A stretch of DNA of 64,000 nt from G965222535 sp965222535 (GTDB taxonomy: Bacteria; Pseudomonadota; Gammaproteobacteria; HK1). The translations under genes and the position numbers were made by a program. Shown here piece after piece: positions 34,825-43,170 of this stretch. Position 1 is the stretch's first letter; every line of letters starts with the position of its first letter. The notes beneath the pieces were generated by a model. It was not told the DNA's origin. It saw only the letters and a program-made list of their open reading frames with translations, and searched no databases. Where the stretch lies: NCBI GenBank assembly GCA_965222535.1, contig OZ244957.1:1922001-1986000 (forward strand), given 5' to 3'.

Positions 34825-35589
34825 CTAAGCCCTCACCTCGATCCCGCGGCGCGCTAGGTATTTCTTGGCGTCTTGGATGCTGTATTCACCAAAATGAAAA
34901 ATACTGGCCGCGAGCACTGCGCTCGCGCCGCCTTGTTCGATGCCATCGGCAAGGTGTTGCAACGTACCGACGCCACCTGACGCGATCACTGGCACCGTTA
35001 CCGCATCAGTTACCGTTCGCATCAGCGCAAGGTCAAAGCCATCGCCAGTGCCATCGCGATCCATGCTGGTCAACAAAATCTCGCCGCAACCCAAAGCCGC
35101 CATGCGCTGACACCAGGCTACCGCATCGATGCCGGTGGGGATGCGCCCACCGTGGGTCACCACCTGCCATCCATCTCGGTCGGGCAGCCGTTTAGCGTCC
35201 ACTGCGATGACGATGCACTGGCAACCGAAATGATCGGCGGCGTGCGCGACAAAATCCGGGTCACTGACCGCGGCGGTATTGATCGACACTTTGTCGGCGC
35301 CGGCCTTTAGCAGTTGGCGGATATTTCCCAAGGTACGTACGCCGCCGCCGACAGTCAGCGGAATAAACACTTGGCCGGCAACCGCGCTGACGACATCGAG
35401 CATCGTTTCTCGTGCATCGGATGAAGCGGTAATATCGAGGAAAGCGAGCTCGTCCGCGCCCTGCTGATCGTAGCGTTGCGCGACCTCAAGCGGATCGCCG
35501 GCGTCACGGATATTGGTGAACCGCACCCCTTTGACGACGCGCCCGTTATCCACATCTAGGCATGGGATGATGCGTGTGGCAAGTGGCAT
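34825..35589 (-). CDS. hisF: Imidazole glycerol phosphate synthase subunit HisF
   Basis: HisF is the cyclase (TIM-barrel) subunit that converts PRFAR and ammonia from HisH into imidazole glycerol phosphate and AICAR. The product (254 aa) starts MPLATRIIPCLDVDNGRVVKG, containing the catalytic Asp of CLDVD, and has VGGGVRTLGNIRQLLKAGADKVSIN and ILLTSMDRDGTGDGFD with the second catalytic Asp (both quoted as parts of longer conserved runs). I chose ATG 35589 because the family starts there; the longer frame to 35697 overlaps hisA. It is 31 bases downstream of hisA. Confidence 0.96.
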   Translation of the reverse strand: MPLATRIIPCLDVDNGRVVKGVRFTNIRDAGDPLEVAQRYDQQGADELAFLDITASSDARETMLDVVSAVAGQVFIPLTVGGGVRTLGNIRQLLKAGADKVSINTAAVSDPDFVAHAADHFGCQCIVIAVDAKRLPDRDGWQVVTHGGRIPTGIDAVAWCQRMAALGCGEILLTSMDRDGTGDGFDLALMRTVTDAVTVPVIASGGVGTLQHLADGIEQGGASAVLAASIFHFGEYSIQDAKKYLARRGIEVRA

Positions 35590-35620
35590 AAAGTGTTGTC
35601 GATAGTCGCGTGAGATCGTG

Positions 35621-36367
35621 TTAGCTGGTGGCGGCGTGGTGCTGCTCAACCCGCCGTTGCGCCGCGGCGAGATCGAGCGTCCCCTCATACAGCGCACGTC
35701 CGATGATGGCTGCGCTCACCCCCGCGTAGGCGATTTTGAGTAGGGCGCTGATGTCGCTGAGGCGTGACACGCCGCCAGAAGCGATAACCGGCGTTGACAC
35801 TGCTTGCGCTAACGCCAACGTGCTGTCGATGTTAACGCCGGTCATCATACCGTCGCGCTGAATATCGGTATAAACGATGGCCGCGATGCCGTCCTGATCG
35901 AACCGCTGAGCGAGCTCTATAGGGCTGTAGCGCGACTGTTTTGACCAACCTTCGATGGCAATTTTGTCGTTTCTCGCATCCAACCCGACGATAATCTGCC
36001 CAGGAAACTCAACGCACGCAGCGGTAACGAAATGCGGTGCGGTGACGGCTTTGCTGCCAAGGATGACAAACTGCACTCCAGCGTTCAGGTACGTCTCAAT
36101 GGCCGCTTTATCGCGGATGCCGCCGCCCACCTGGATGGCAGTCTGTGGGTAAGCCTTGGCAATGCGCTCGATGATGCGTGCATTGATCCTGCGCCCACCA
36201 ACCGCGCCATCGAGGTCAACGATATGCAGACGCTGGCAGCCGTTATCGATCCAACGCCCGGCGGTCGCCAGCGGATCATCCGAATAGATCGTCACCGCGT
36301 CCATCCGCCCTTGCCGCAGGCGCACGCAGTGACCGTCTTTCAAATCAATTGCGGGAATGATCAGCAT
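35621..36367 (-). CDS. hisA: ProFAR isomerase HisA
   Basis: HisA isomerises ProFAR to PRFAR, the step before HisF/HisH. The 248-aa TIM barrel begins MLIIPAIDLKDGHCVRLRQG with the catalytic Asp in AIDLKDG, and contains QVGGGIRDKAAIETYLNAGV and VYTDIQRDGMMTGVN. hisA-hisF are adjacent but hisH, hisI and the other his genes are not here, so the pathway is split or lies elsewhere. A short GGCACC/GGTGCC hairpin (36371-36393) stands directly before the start codon. Confidence 0.96.
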   Translation of the reverse strand: MLIIPAIDLKDGHCVRLRQGRMDAVTIYSDDPLATAGRWIDNGCQRLHIVDLDGAVGGRRINARIIERIAKAYPQTAIQVGGGIRDKAAIETYLNAGVQFVILGSKAVTAPHFVTAACVEFPGQIIVGLDARNDKIAIEGWSKQSRYSPIELAQRFDQDGIAAIVYTDIQRDGMMTGVNIDSTLALAQAVSTPVIASGGVSRLSDISALLKIAYAGVSAAIIGRALYEGTLDLAAAQRRVEQHHAATS

Positions 36368-36393
36368 TTGGGCACCTCGAGAAAAGGGGTGCC

Positions 36394-36940
36394 TGAGGTG
36401 GATGCGAGGGTCATGCCAGCAATCTGAGTCGATGATTCGCCAATGATCCAGCGGTAATTCGTCGATGCTGCTTTGAAGGCCAGAGGAACCGACTGGCTGA
36501 GGTAGGTGTTTTTGCTTAGGGGGTCGATCAATGGTCTTTTTTCAGATCATTTGACTCATTTTTTGCGCCAGCAAGCACAAATCCCCGTGCGCCGCCAAAT
36601 CGCTGCATCCTCAACCGCCTTGGCAGCGGATATGCCACTGGCGAGTCCGACACGACCGACCGTTATGACAACCTTTGGATGACCAGAATCCGCACCCTAG
36701 TTGCTGTCGGATCCGTGGGGCGGCAACCTCGGGTACCGGTCGGGCGTTGGGCTGCCTTAGCTGCCTTTGGCGCTAAGGCGATAAATCGAGATATTCATTC
36801 AACTCAACCACCGGCGCGTCTGAGGGTTCAATCTTTTCTCGCCGCTACGCGCTGGCGAGCAGGGCATTTTGTGGGCACTGCGTTTTGCTATTATTACTAT
36901 GCTCTGGGCACTCGTTTGATGCCGTTTTTCGATCTGCCCC
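36394..36940. other. Gene-free stretch between hisA and the ABC ATPase gene
   Basis: These 547 bases hold no ORF I trust. The plus-strand frame 36679-36972 (97 codons) is Arg/Ala-rich, has no motif, and runs into the end of the opposite gene. Composition shifts sharply from GC-rich to AT-rich at about 36940. I looked for a ProW-like permease or ProX-like binding-protein remnant downstream of the ATPase and see none. Confidence 0.55.
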
Positions 36941-37981
36941 TCAGTGTTTATTGGCAGCATTGCTATGGCTAAAGAGAGTGTGAATTATATGTTCCGAGTT
37001 TAACACACCGATGATATGGTTACTCTTATCCACGACGGGTACGGGATGTTTCTCGGTGAGCACAGCTTCCACAACATTTTTAATAATATCATCTCCCGCA
37101 ACAGTGAGTGTACTCATTTCATTAATATTATCTATTGGGTCCATTATCGATTTACAAGTCAGTACTTTTTCTCGTGGGACTTCACGAGTAAATTTAGTCA
37201 CATATTCAGTAGCAGGATTAAGTACAATATTCGAAGGTGTATCAATCTGCTCAATAATACCATTCTTCATGATGGCGATCCTGTCAGCAAGACGTAGTGC
37301 TTCATCAAAGTCATGCGTGATAAACATAATCGTTTTATTGAGGACGCTCTGAATGCGTAAGAATTCATCTTGCATTTCTTTTCTGATTAATGGATCCAGT
37401 GCAGAGAACGGTTCATCTAAAAACCAAATATCAGGTTCAACAGCCAACGATCTTGCAATACCAACACGCTGCTGCTGACCGCCGGATAATTGACGCGGGA
37501 AGCTATTCTCGCGCCCTTGCAAGCCAACCAGTTCAACCATCTTAAGCGCACGTTTTATACTGTCCTTGGTATTAATGCCTTTAATTTGCAAAGGGAAAGC
37601 GATATTTTCGAGAACTGTTTTGTGAGGTAATAAGGCAAAACTTTGAAATACCATGCCCATCTTACTGCGTCTGAGTTTGATAAGTTGTTTATCGTTCATT
37701 GCCATTAAATCTTCATCATCAATAAAAATATTACCTGCTGTTGCATCGGTCAGGCGTGAAATACAGCGCAACAGAGTCGATTTTCCTGATCCAGAAAGCC
37801 CCATAACCACCAGCATTTCGCCTTTAGCAACTTCAAAAGAGGCATTATTAACTCCAACCACGCATCCAGCCTGATTGAATAATTCATCATTAACGATATT
37901 ATTATGCTGACTCAGCATTTTCTTGGCATTATTGCCAAATATTTTATAAACAGAATCACATTTAATAACGGGCTGAGGCAT
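36941..37981 (-). CDS. ProV-type (betaine/proline/DMSP family) ABC transporter ATPase
   Basis: This 346-aa ATPase is of the quaternary-amine uptake class. It has Walker A GLSGSGKST (residues 61-69), Q-loop GMVFQSFALLPHKTV, signature LSGGQQQRVGIARSLA, Walker B IWFLDEPFSALDP, and the H-loop FITHDFDEAL. After the ATPase core, residues about 275-340 form a CBS-like region (SIMDPIDNI...HPVPVVDKSNHIIGVL), as in osmosensing ProV/OpuAA. It lies downstream of the DddP-like gene on the same strand, and its codon use is much more AT-rich than its neighbours. No permease or binding protein gene is adjacent, which is unusual, so it may serve a transporter encoded elsewhere or be a stranded remnant of an operon. 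Confidence 0.9.
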   Translation of the reverse strand: MPQPVIKCDSVYKIFGNNAKKMLSQHNNIVNDELFNQAGCVVGVNNASFEVAKGEMLVVMGLSGSGKSTLLRCISRLTDATAGNIFIDDEDLMAMNDKQLIKLRRSKMGMVFQSFALLPHKTVLENIAFPLQIKGINTKDSIKRALKMVELVGLQGRENSFPRQLSGGQQQRVGIARSLAVEPDIWFLDEPFSALDPLIRKEMQDEFLRIQSVLNKTIMFITHDFDEALRLADRIAIMKNGIIEQIDTPSNIVLNPATEYVTKFTREVPREKVLTCKSIMDPIDNINEMSTLTVAGDDIIKNVVEAVLTEKHPVPVVDKSNHIIGVLNSEHIIHTLFSHSNAANKH

Positions 37982-38020
37982 AAGTTAAATCCTGAGTGTC
38001 TGAAAAAACATGGTGGAGAT

Positions 38021-38070
38021 AGAGGGGAGTAGAGGGGAGTAGAGGGGAGTAGAGGGGAGTAGAGGGGAGA
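38021..38070. repeat. 10-base tandem repeat in the leader of the ABC ATPase gene
   Basis: Four exact copies of AGAGGGGAGT (38021-38060) are followed by a fifth with one change (38061-38070). The array lies 40 bases upstream of the ATPase start codon, between it and the DddP-like gene. The strand carrying the gene reads ACTCCCCTCT. Copy number could vary by slippage and alter leader or promoter spacing. Confidence 0.9.
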
Positions 38071-38172
38071 GGGTGCGAATGAATACCCATGTGTTACAAA
38101 TTCACTTTCGCCGTTGCGCATGATTAAAACAAAGGCAATTCGACTTTTTGCGATCATGCCATGCTAATTTCC

Positions 38173-39414
38173 TCACAGCCATGCTTCCTCTAAAGGGTAG
38201 GTTGAGAGTTGCTCACAGCCAGTTTCGGTGATCAACACCTGTTCTTCCAGTTTTACACATTCGCGGCCGCCCTCACGACCAATTAAGGATTCGACGCACA
38301 TCACCATACCCGCCTTAAAAACACCATCAAATCCTTTGCGTGGATAGTCCCGCGGGTCATAAATTGACGGATATTCATCGCACATGCCGACACCGTGCAT
38401 TGCCACACCATAGCGTCTGCTGCTGTACTGTGACGGCAACGACCATAGTTTCTGGCTCAACTCGCAAAAGCCAAGCCCTGGTTTTAATAACGATTTATTG
38501 TATTGGATCTGCTTGCAGGCGGTGCTATAAAGTCGTCTCTGTTCATCGCTGGGAGCGGCACCGCAGATCCACGAACGCGATATGTCGCAACAATAACCGT
38601 AAGGGCCAACGAAGTCGGTGTCAAAGCTGATCATGTCACCGCGTTCGATGACGCGCATTGAGCATTCGCGAAACCAAGGGTTGGTGCGCGGCCCCGAGGC
38701 TAACAATCGCGTTTCAAACCACTCACCTCCGCCGCTGATACAGACGCGATGCAACTCTGACCAGAGCGCATTCTCACTGATTCCAGGCTGCATCTGTTCA
38801 CGCATCTTCTGCATAGCGTGCTCACACAGCGCAATTGAACAGCGCATCAGTATTATTTCATCGGCGGATTTGATCTCACGCGCATGCTCCATCAGTTCAA
38901 AGCCATCCTCGATCACATAGCCCATGCGTTGCAGCTCAAGTACCCCTAAAGGGGCGATGCGATCAATTGCGATACGCTTTACACCACCATTGTTTTCGCG
39001 GATAAGTGCATCCATTTCCAGCGCCCACTGACGCGCTCTCGCCGGCTGCTCGCAACCAGCGGACATATAAAAAAATGGCCGTGCTGGTCGCACCTCATCA
39101 ACCGTAGGTACCCCTTCGCTCAGAAAATCCTTGCCTCCATAGTCGAATAACACCACCGGTCCTTCTGCTGGCACATAAACATAGCGGGTTTCGTTGTGTA
39201 AACACCAAAGCTGCATATTGGTCACATCGGTGGCATAGCGGGTGTTGATTTGATCATAAAGAATGATGCCGGCCAGATCGCGCTCTATCAAAGCCTGGCG
39301 TATGCGCCCTAGGCGGTAGCGACGCACACCATCTAGATCACAAGGTGGGGTACTGTATTCCATCGCCCCATGCTGCCGAACGAGGTGTACGTTGTTGCAA
39401 CTCACGCGATCCAT
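38173..39414 (-). CDS. DddP-like DMSP lyase (M24 peptidase fold)
   Basis: This 413-aa pita-bread-fold metalloenzyme resembles DddP, which cleaves dimethylsulfoniopropionate to dimethylsulfide and acrylate. Diagnostic stretches shared with my recollection of roseobacter DddP are TRYATDVTNMQLW, GGEWFETRLLASGPRTNPWF and FDTDFVGPYGYCCDISRSW. The six metal ligands fall at Asp265, Asp267, Asp277, His340, Glu375 and Glu390, with the same spacings as in DddP. Tyr335 and Asp346, near the active site, are also conserved. It is about 30 residues shorter at the N-terminus. An M24 creatinase/prolidase relative is the alternative, but the extended matches favour DddP. It is followed by a ProV-type ATPase. 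Confidence 0.82.
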   Translation of the reverse strand: MDRVSCNNVHLVRQHGAMEYSTPPCDLDGVRRYRLGRIRQALIERDLAGIILYDQINTRYATDVTNMQLWCLHNETRYVYVPAEGPVVLFDYGGKDFLSEGVPTVDEVRPARPFFYMSAGCEQPARARQWALEMDALIRENNGGVKRIAIDRIAPLGVLELQRMGYVIEDGFELMEHAREIKSADEIILMRCSIALCEHAMQKMREQMQPGISENALWSELHRVCISGGGEWFETRLLASGPRTNPWFRECSMRVIERGDMISFDTDFVGPYGYCCDISRSWICGAAPSDEQRRLYSTACKQIQYNKSLLKPGLGFCELSQKLWSLPSQYSSRRYGVAMHGVGMCDEYPSIYDPRDYPRKGFDGVFKAGMVMCVESLIGREGGRECVKLEEQVLITETGCEQLSTYPLEEAWL

Positions 39415-39476
39415 ATTATATCCATCACCCTGCCAACGGCATTGTTGCGCTACAGCCCAACCCGATTACTGGCTGT

Positions 39477-39821
39477 GAACCTCGGAAAAACCTGAAGTGG
39501 GATGGGGAAGGGGGGTATGCCCAATTTCGTAAGCCCCCATCAGTTATGGGCAGTATAGCATCTCCCCCTCTATATACTTGTAATCCTTCAAGATGCTTGA
39601 TTGAACGCGCTGCCAAACGGGGCGTGGGAACTCCCCTCTCTCTCTGGGAGAGGGCCGCGGGACATTGGTTCTGACGGGGTGCCGTGTCTGTTGCGCCGCT
39701 TGGCTGTTTGAGGAGGCTTTGTAAAAAAGAGCGTTATATTGGGGAAAGGGTATAGGCACTCCGGTGGCAATAAAAAAAGCTGTACTCCCCTACCCCTCGC
39801 TGAAGTTTTTCGAAGTTCCCG
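39477..39821. repeat. Composite repeat: family 2 element split by another element
   Basis: The left part (39477-39569) reads AACCTCGGAAAAACC, a G-rich block, CGTAAGCCCCCATCAGTTAT and TATAGCATC. The right part (39731-39821) resumes with GCGTTATATTGGGGAAAGGG and ends CTGAAGTTTTTCGAAGTTCCC. Together these match the parts of the family 2 copies at 28741-28904 and 32087-32213. The middle is a family 3 element. This fits insertion of one element into another, between the dddP-like gene and mdh. Confidence 0.65.
39571..39720. repeat. Family 3 palindromic element (nested copy)
   Basis: The parts seen in order are ATACTTGTAATCCTTCAAGA, TGCTTGATTGAACGCGC, a CTCTCTCTCTGGGAGAGGGC palindrome at about 39637-39656, ACATTGGTTCTGACGGGGTG, and TTGCGCCGCTTGGC. 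It shares this order with 44207-44355 and, inverted, with 25700-25846. It lies inside a split family 2 element. Confidence 0.7.
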
Positions 39822-39837
39822 CTAACTGGTTGGGACG

Positions 39838-40821
39838 CTACAATAAGGTTTTGACAGCGTCGCGTTCTTGGGTGAGCTCGGTTTCGCTCGCGATCATTTT
39901 CTCGCGTGAGTAATCATCGATGGAAAGCCCCTGCACAATGCGGTAACGCCCCTGTTGTATCGTAACGGGGAATGAGTAGATCAAGCCTTCGCTGATGCCG
40001 TAGCTACCGTCGCTTGGAATTGCCATGCTCGTCCAGTCGTCGGGGCGCGTGCCATGCACCCAATCGCGCATATGTTCAAGACCCGCAAAGCCTGCGGAGG
40101 CGGCGCTGGAAAGCCCGCGCGCTTCAATGATCTCGGCACCGCGCTTCTGCACTCTGGGGATAAACTGTTCACGCACCCAGGCCGTATCGATCTGCTGCAT
40201 CGCCGGCTGGTCTTTGATGGTCGCGTGATTGAGATCCGGATATTGGGTCGAGGAATGGTTGCCCCAGATGATCACACGGCGGATATCAGCAACTGTAGCA
40301 TGGGTCTTGCTGGCCAGCTGATTGACGGCACGATTGTGATCAAGACGCGTCATCGCGGTAAATTGCCCGGGATCGAGATCTGGAGCATTGCGCATCGCGA
40401 TCAGGGCGTTGGTATTCGCCGGATTGCCAATCACTAGCACCCTCACGTCACGCCGCGCGTGTTCGTTGAGTGCTCGCCCCTGAGGAGCAAAAATCTGACC
40501 GTTAGCAGACAGCAGGGCGCTACGCTCCATGCCTTTGGAGCGCGGACGAGCGCCGACCAGCATCGCGTAGGAGGCATCGCGAAACGCAGTATTGACATCG
40601 TCAGTTAGCACCATATCCTGCAGCAAAGGGTAAGCACAGTCGGCGATCTCCATTGCGACTCCTTGCAGGGCTCCCATGGCCGGGGGGATTTCCAGCAGTC
40701 GCAGTACTACGGGTTGCTCTTGGCCGAGCATCTCTCCTGAAGCGATACGAAATAGCAGCGAATAGCTTATTTGACCAGCAGCGCCGGTTACCGCTACATG
40801 TACGGGTGGTTTCATCTGCAT
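39838..40821 (-). CDS. mdh: Malate dehydrogenase (NAD-dependent, type 2 cytosolic-like)
   Basis: Mdh interconverts malate and oxaloacetate in the TCA cycle. The 327-aa product belongs to the group related to eukaryotic cytosolic Mdh. It has the Rossmann motif VAVTGAAGQISYSLLFRIA, substrate Arg in GARPRSKGMERS, GNPANTNA, RLDHNRA and the catalytic histidine in IWGNHSSTQYPD. The start is ATG 40821, with a second Met two codons later. It stands alone between repeat-rich spacers. Confidence 0.96.
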   Translation of the reverse strand: MQMKPPVHVAVTGAAGQISYSLLFRIASGEMLGQEQPVVLRLLEIPPAMGALQGVAMEIADCAYPLLQDMVLTDDVNTAFRDASYAMLVGARPRSKGMERSALLSANGQIFAPQGRALNEHARRDVRVLVIGNPANTNALIAMRNAPDLDPGQFTAMTRLDHNRAVNQLASKTHATVADIRRVIIWGNHSSTQYPDLNHATIKDQPAMQQIDTAWVREQFIPRVQKRGAEIIEARGLSSAASAGFAGLEHMRDWVHGTRPDDWTSMAIPSDGSYGISEGLIYSFPVTIQQGRYRIVQGLSIDDYSREKMIASETELTQERDAVKTLL

Positions 40822-41096
40822 TTCCTCATGCGAACGAGCAGTGGTTAACGTGATCCCACGCAGGTTTCATCCTGCGCGGGAAGTATTCTATGCTATGGAG
40901 GCAGTCAAATGGAATTTTGAGTCTTGTCCGATGCAAAATGAGCTTGGATGGCGCGCCGTGCTTTCTGTATGCAACCCGCCTTATATACTCAGGTTACTTG
41001 AAGGTGCAGGAAAGGGCTATTTTTTATGATCTTATTCCAGAGCGGTTATCGAAGTCCTCGGCCCTGCACGGCGTCGAGGCGAGGGCGCAGGCTGTA

Positions 41097-41203
41097 CTGG
41101 GGTTTAGGGGTTTGGGGGAAGGGAGTACCGCGTTTAGGGATGCTAAACACGCCTTTACCCTTCCCCCAAACTCCTATCCCTTTCAATGTTTTTCGAGGTA
41201 CCC
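41097..41203. repeat. Palindromic G-rich/C-rich element between mdh and the amidohydrolase gene
   Basis: GTTTAGGGGTTTGGGGGAAG (41102-41121, extending to 41123) is mirrored by CTTCCCCCAAACTCCTAT from about 41160, giving a long inverted repeat with a roughly 34-base centre containing GTTTAGGGATGCTAAAC. It ends GTTTTTCGAGGTACCC, like the right end of family 1. The rest of 40822-41509 shows no gene on either strand that I can support. Confidence 0.68.
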
Positions 41204-41509
41204 ATCGGAACAACTGACCTGTCGCGCCATCGGCTCTTTACCCTTGAGGCGTAGAAGATAAGGGCCGCATTCATGTTATACTGAATAAACAATGCCGCAT
41301 GGTGCTTATCTATCACTCCTCCATGAGCGGCAAAGCTGTCAGCACCTGCTCATGGAATTAAAACTTTTCTCCCAAGGCGCATAGGTTGGAATTGGAATGT
41401 GCTTTTTACAGCGCGCCGCAATCAGCCCGATTGAAGCCGATAACCCAACGCAGCGATCTTTCAGGCGCATGAGGATCAGCCGCGACAGCGTCAACACAAT
41501 GAGGCGATT

Positions 41510-43162
41510 ATGTCCGACCCAGTAACCATATTTTGTGCACGAAAGATCATTACGATGAACAACTATCGGCCCCAGGCAACCCATATCGCGGTGCGCGATG
41601 GCAGGGTGCTGGCCGTCGGCGGACTCGATGAAACCACATGCTGGGGTGATTATGTTATCGATCAGCGGTTTGCCGATAAGGTATTGATGCCAGGGTTGGT
41701 TGAGGGACATGCTCATGCCAGTGAGGGTAACGTCTGGGGTTATCCTTATGTTGGTTATTACGATCGCCGCGATCCCGAGGGTCGGCGCTGGCGCGGCGCG
41801 GCGACGCTTCCCGCTGTGATTGCGATCCTCCAAGCGATCAATGAAAAGGAGGGCGGCGGCGATCCCGATAGGCCGTTGTTCGCTTGGGGTTTTGATCCGA
41901 TCTATTTCGGCGAAAAGCGGGTATCGGCGACCGATCTCGATCGCGTATCAAGCATCCGACCGGTGCTGCTGCTGCATTCCAATGGTCATGTGTTGAATGT
42001 CAATTCACGCACTCTGGTACTGGCCGGGATCGATCGTGCTTGCGCGGTGCATGGGGTGATGAAAGACGCTACTGGTGCGCCAACCGGCGAGCTGAAGGAA
42101 ATGGCCGCCATGTATATGGTGTATAAGCGGACCGCAATCCCATTCTTCAATCGTATTGACCATCAGACATTACGCAGTTATGGACGCTCCTGCGTTAACG
42201 CTGGGGTTACCACTGCGACCGATCTGTTCGCCACCTTGGATGCAGAGTCCATCACGGCATACTGCGAGGTGACCGCGGAGCCACGCTATCCGATCCGCTT
42301 GCTACCGGCGATGTACACGCTGGACCTGCCGGTTGCCGAAGGGATTGCGCGCGTCAAATCAGCGTGCCGGCACAACCATGACAAGCTGCGCTTCGGCTTG
42401 TGCAAGGCGATGGCCGATGGCTCGATCCAAGGCTTTAGCGGGCGGCTGAAGTGGCCCGGTTACTTTAATGGCGCGGCTAACGGCTTATGGAATATGTCGC
42501 CAGCGCAACTTCAGGCGCTGATCGTTGATTATCACACAGCCGGTTTGCAACTGCATATCCACGCCAATGGCGACGAAGCCTCAAGCGTTATTATTGACGC
42601 CATTGAGGTTGCGCTGATGGCGGCACCACGCGCCGATCACCGCCACACGTTGCAGCACTGCCAGATGGCCGATGCCGCGCAATTTAACCGCATGGCGACG
42701 CTTGGCATCTGCGTCAACCTGTTCGCTAATCATATCTATTACTGGGGAGATAAACATTACGCCATTACGCTGGGCCCCGATCGTGCTCAGCGCATGGATG
42801 CCTGCCATACAGCGCAGCAAAGCGGTGTGCATTTTGCAATCCATTCGGATGCGCCAATAACGCCTTTGGGACCACTGTTCACCGCTTGGTGCGCGGTCAA
42901 CCGGCGCACTGCCAGCGGTCGGCTGCTGGGTCATGCCGAGTGCATAAGTGTTGACGATGCCTTGCGGGCGATTACGTTGGGAGCGGCCTATACGCTCAAG
43001 ATGGATCATCTGATCGGCAGCCTAGAGCCCGGCAAATACGCCGATATGGTGGTGTTGGAGCAGGATCCGACAGCGTGCGCCGCAGAAGCGCTGAAGGATA
43101 TTGGGATCTGGGGAACGCTAACCGCGGGTATCGCAAACCAAGCGGCGACCAGCACCGACTAG
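41510..43162 (+). CDS. YtcJ-like metal-dependent amidohydrolase
   Basis: This 550-aa amidohydrolase 3 family protein has the metal-binding MPGLVEGHAHAS (His67, His69), LQLHIHANGDEAS, RHTLQHCQMAD, and FAIHSDAPITPLGP carrying the metal Asp. It ends with the usual LEPGKYADMVVLEQDP segment. The family hydrolyses amide or imide bonds of diverse small molecules, and no substrate can be named. No signal peptide is visible. The next gene, a CobW-type GTPase, starts 8 bases downstream, so a link to metal loading is possible. Confidence 0.9.
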   Translation: MSDPVTIFCARKIITMNNYRPQATHIAVRDGRVLAVGGLDETTCWGDYVIDQRFADKVLMPGLVEGHAHASEGNVWGYPYVGYYDRRDPEGRRWRGAATLPAVIAILQAINEKEGGGDPDRPLFAWGFDPIYFGEKRVSATDLDRVSSIRPVLLLHSNGHVLNVNSRTLVLAGIDRACAVHGVMKDATGAPTGELKEMAAMYMVYKRTAIPFFNRIDHQTLRSYGRSCVNAGVTTATDLFATLDAESITAYCEVTAEPRYPIRLLPAMYTLDLPVAEGIARVKSACRHNHDKLRFGLCKAMADGSIQGFSGRLKWPGYFNGAANGLWNMSPAQLQALIVDYHTAGLQLHIHANGDEASSVIIDAIEVALMAAPRADHRHTLQHCQMADAAQFNRMATLGICVNLFANHIYYWGDKHYAITLGPDRAQRMDACHTAQQSGVHFAIHSDAPITPLGPLFTAWCAVNRRTASGRLLGHAECISVDDALRAITLGAAYTLKMDHLIGSLEPGKYADMVVLEQDPTACAAEALKDIGIWGTLTAGIANQAATSTD

Positions 43163-43170
43163 AGCGCCTC

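Noticed and set aside
36679..36972. 97-codon plus-strand frame between hisA and the ABC ATPase
   Set aside because: Arg/Ala-rich without motifs, runs into the 3' end of the opposite gene, and straddles the composition boundary.
38021..38070. Possible CRISPR array
   Set aside because: Ten-base units with no spacers. No cas genes or spaced direct repeats occur in the window.
39544..39770. Short minus-strand frames in the spacer between the DddP-like gene and mdh
   Set aside because: They lie entirely within the nested repeat elements, and similar frames occur in the other repeat copies.
41339..41833. 164-codon minus-strand frame overlapping the amidohydrolase start
   Set aside because: It overlaps the well-supported amidohydrolase gene over most of its length and has no motif or convincing start.
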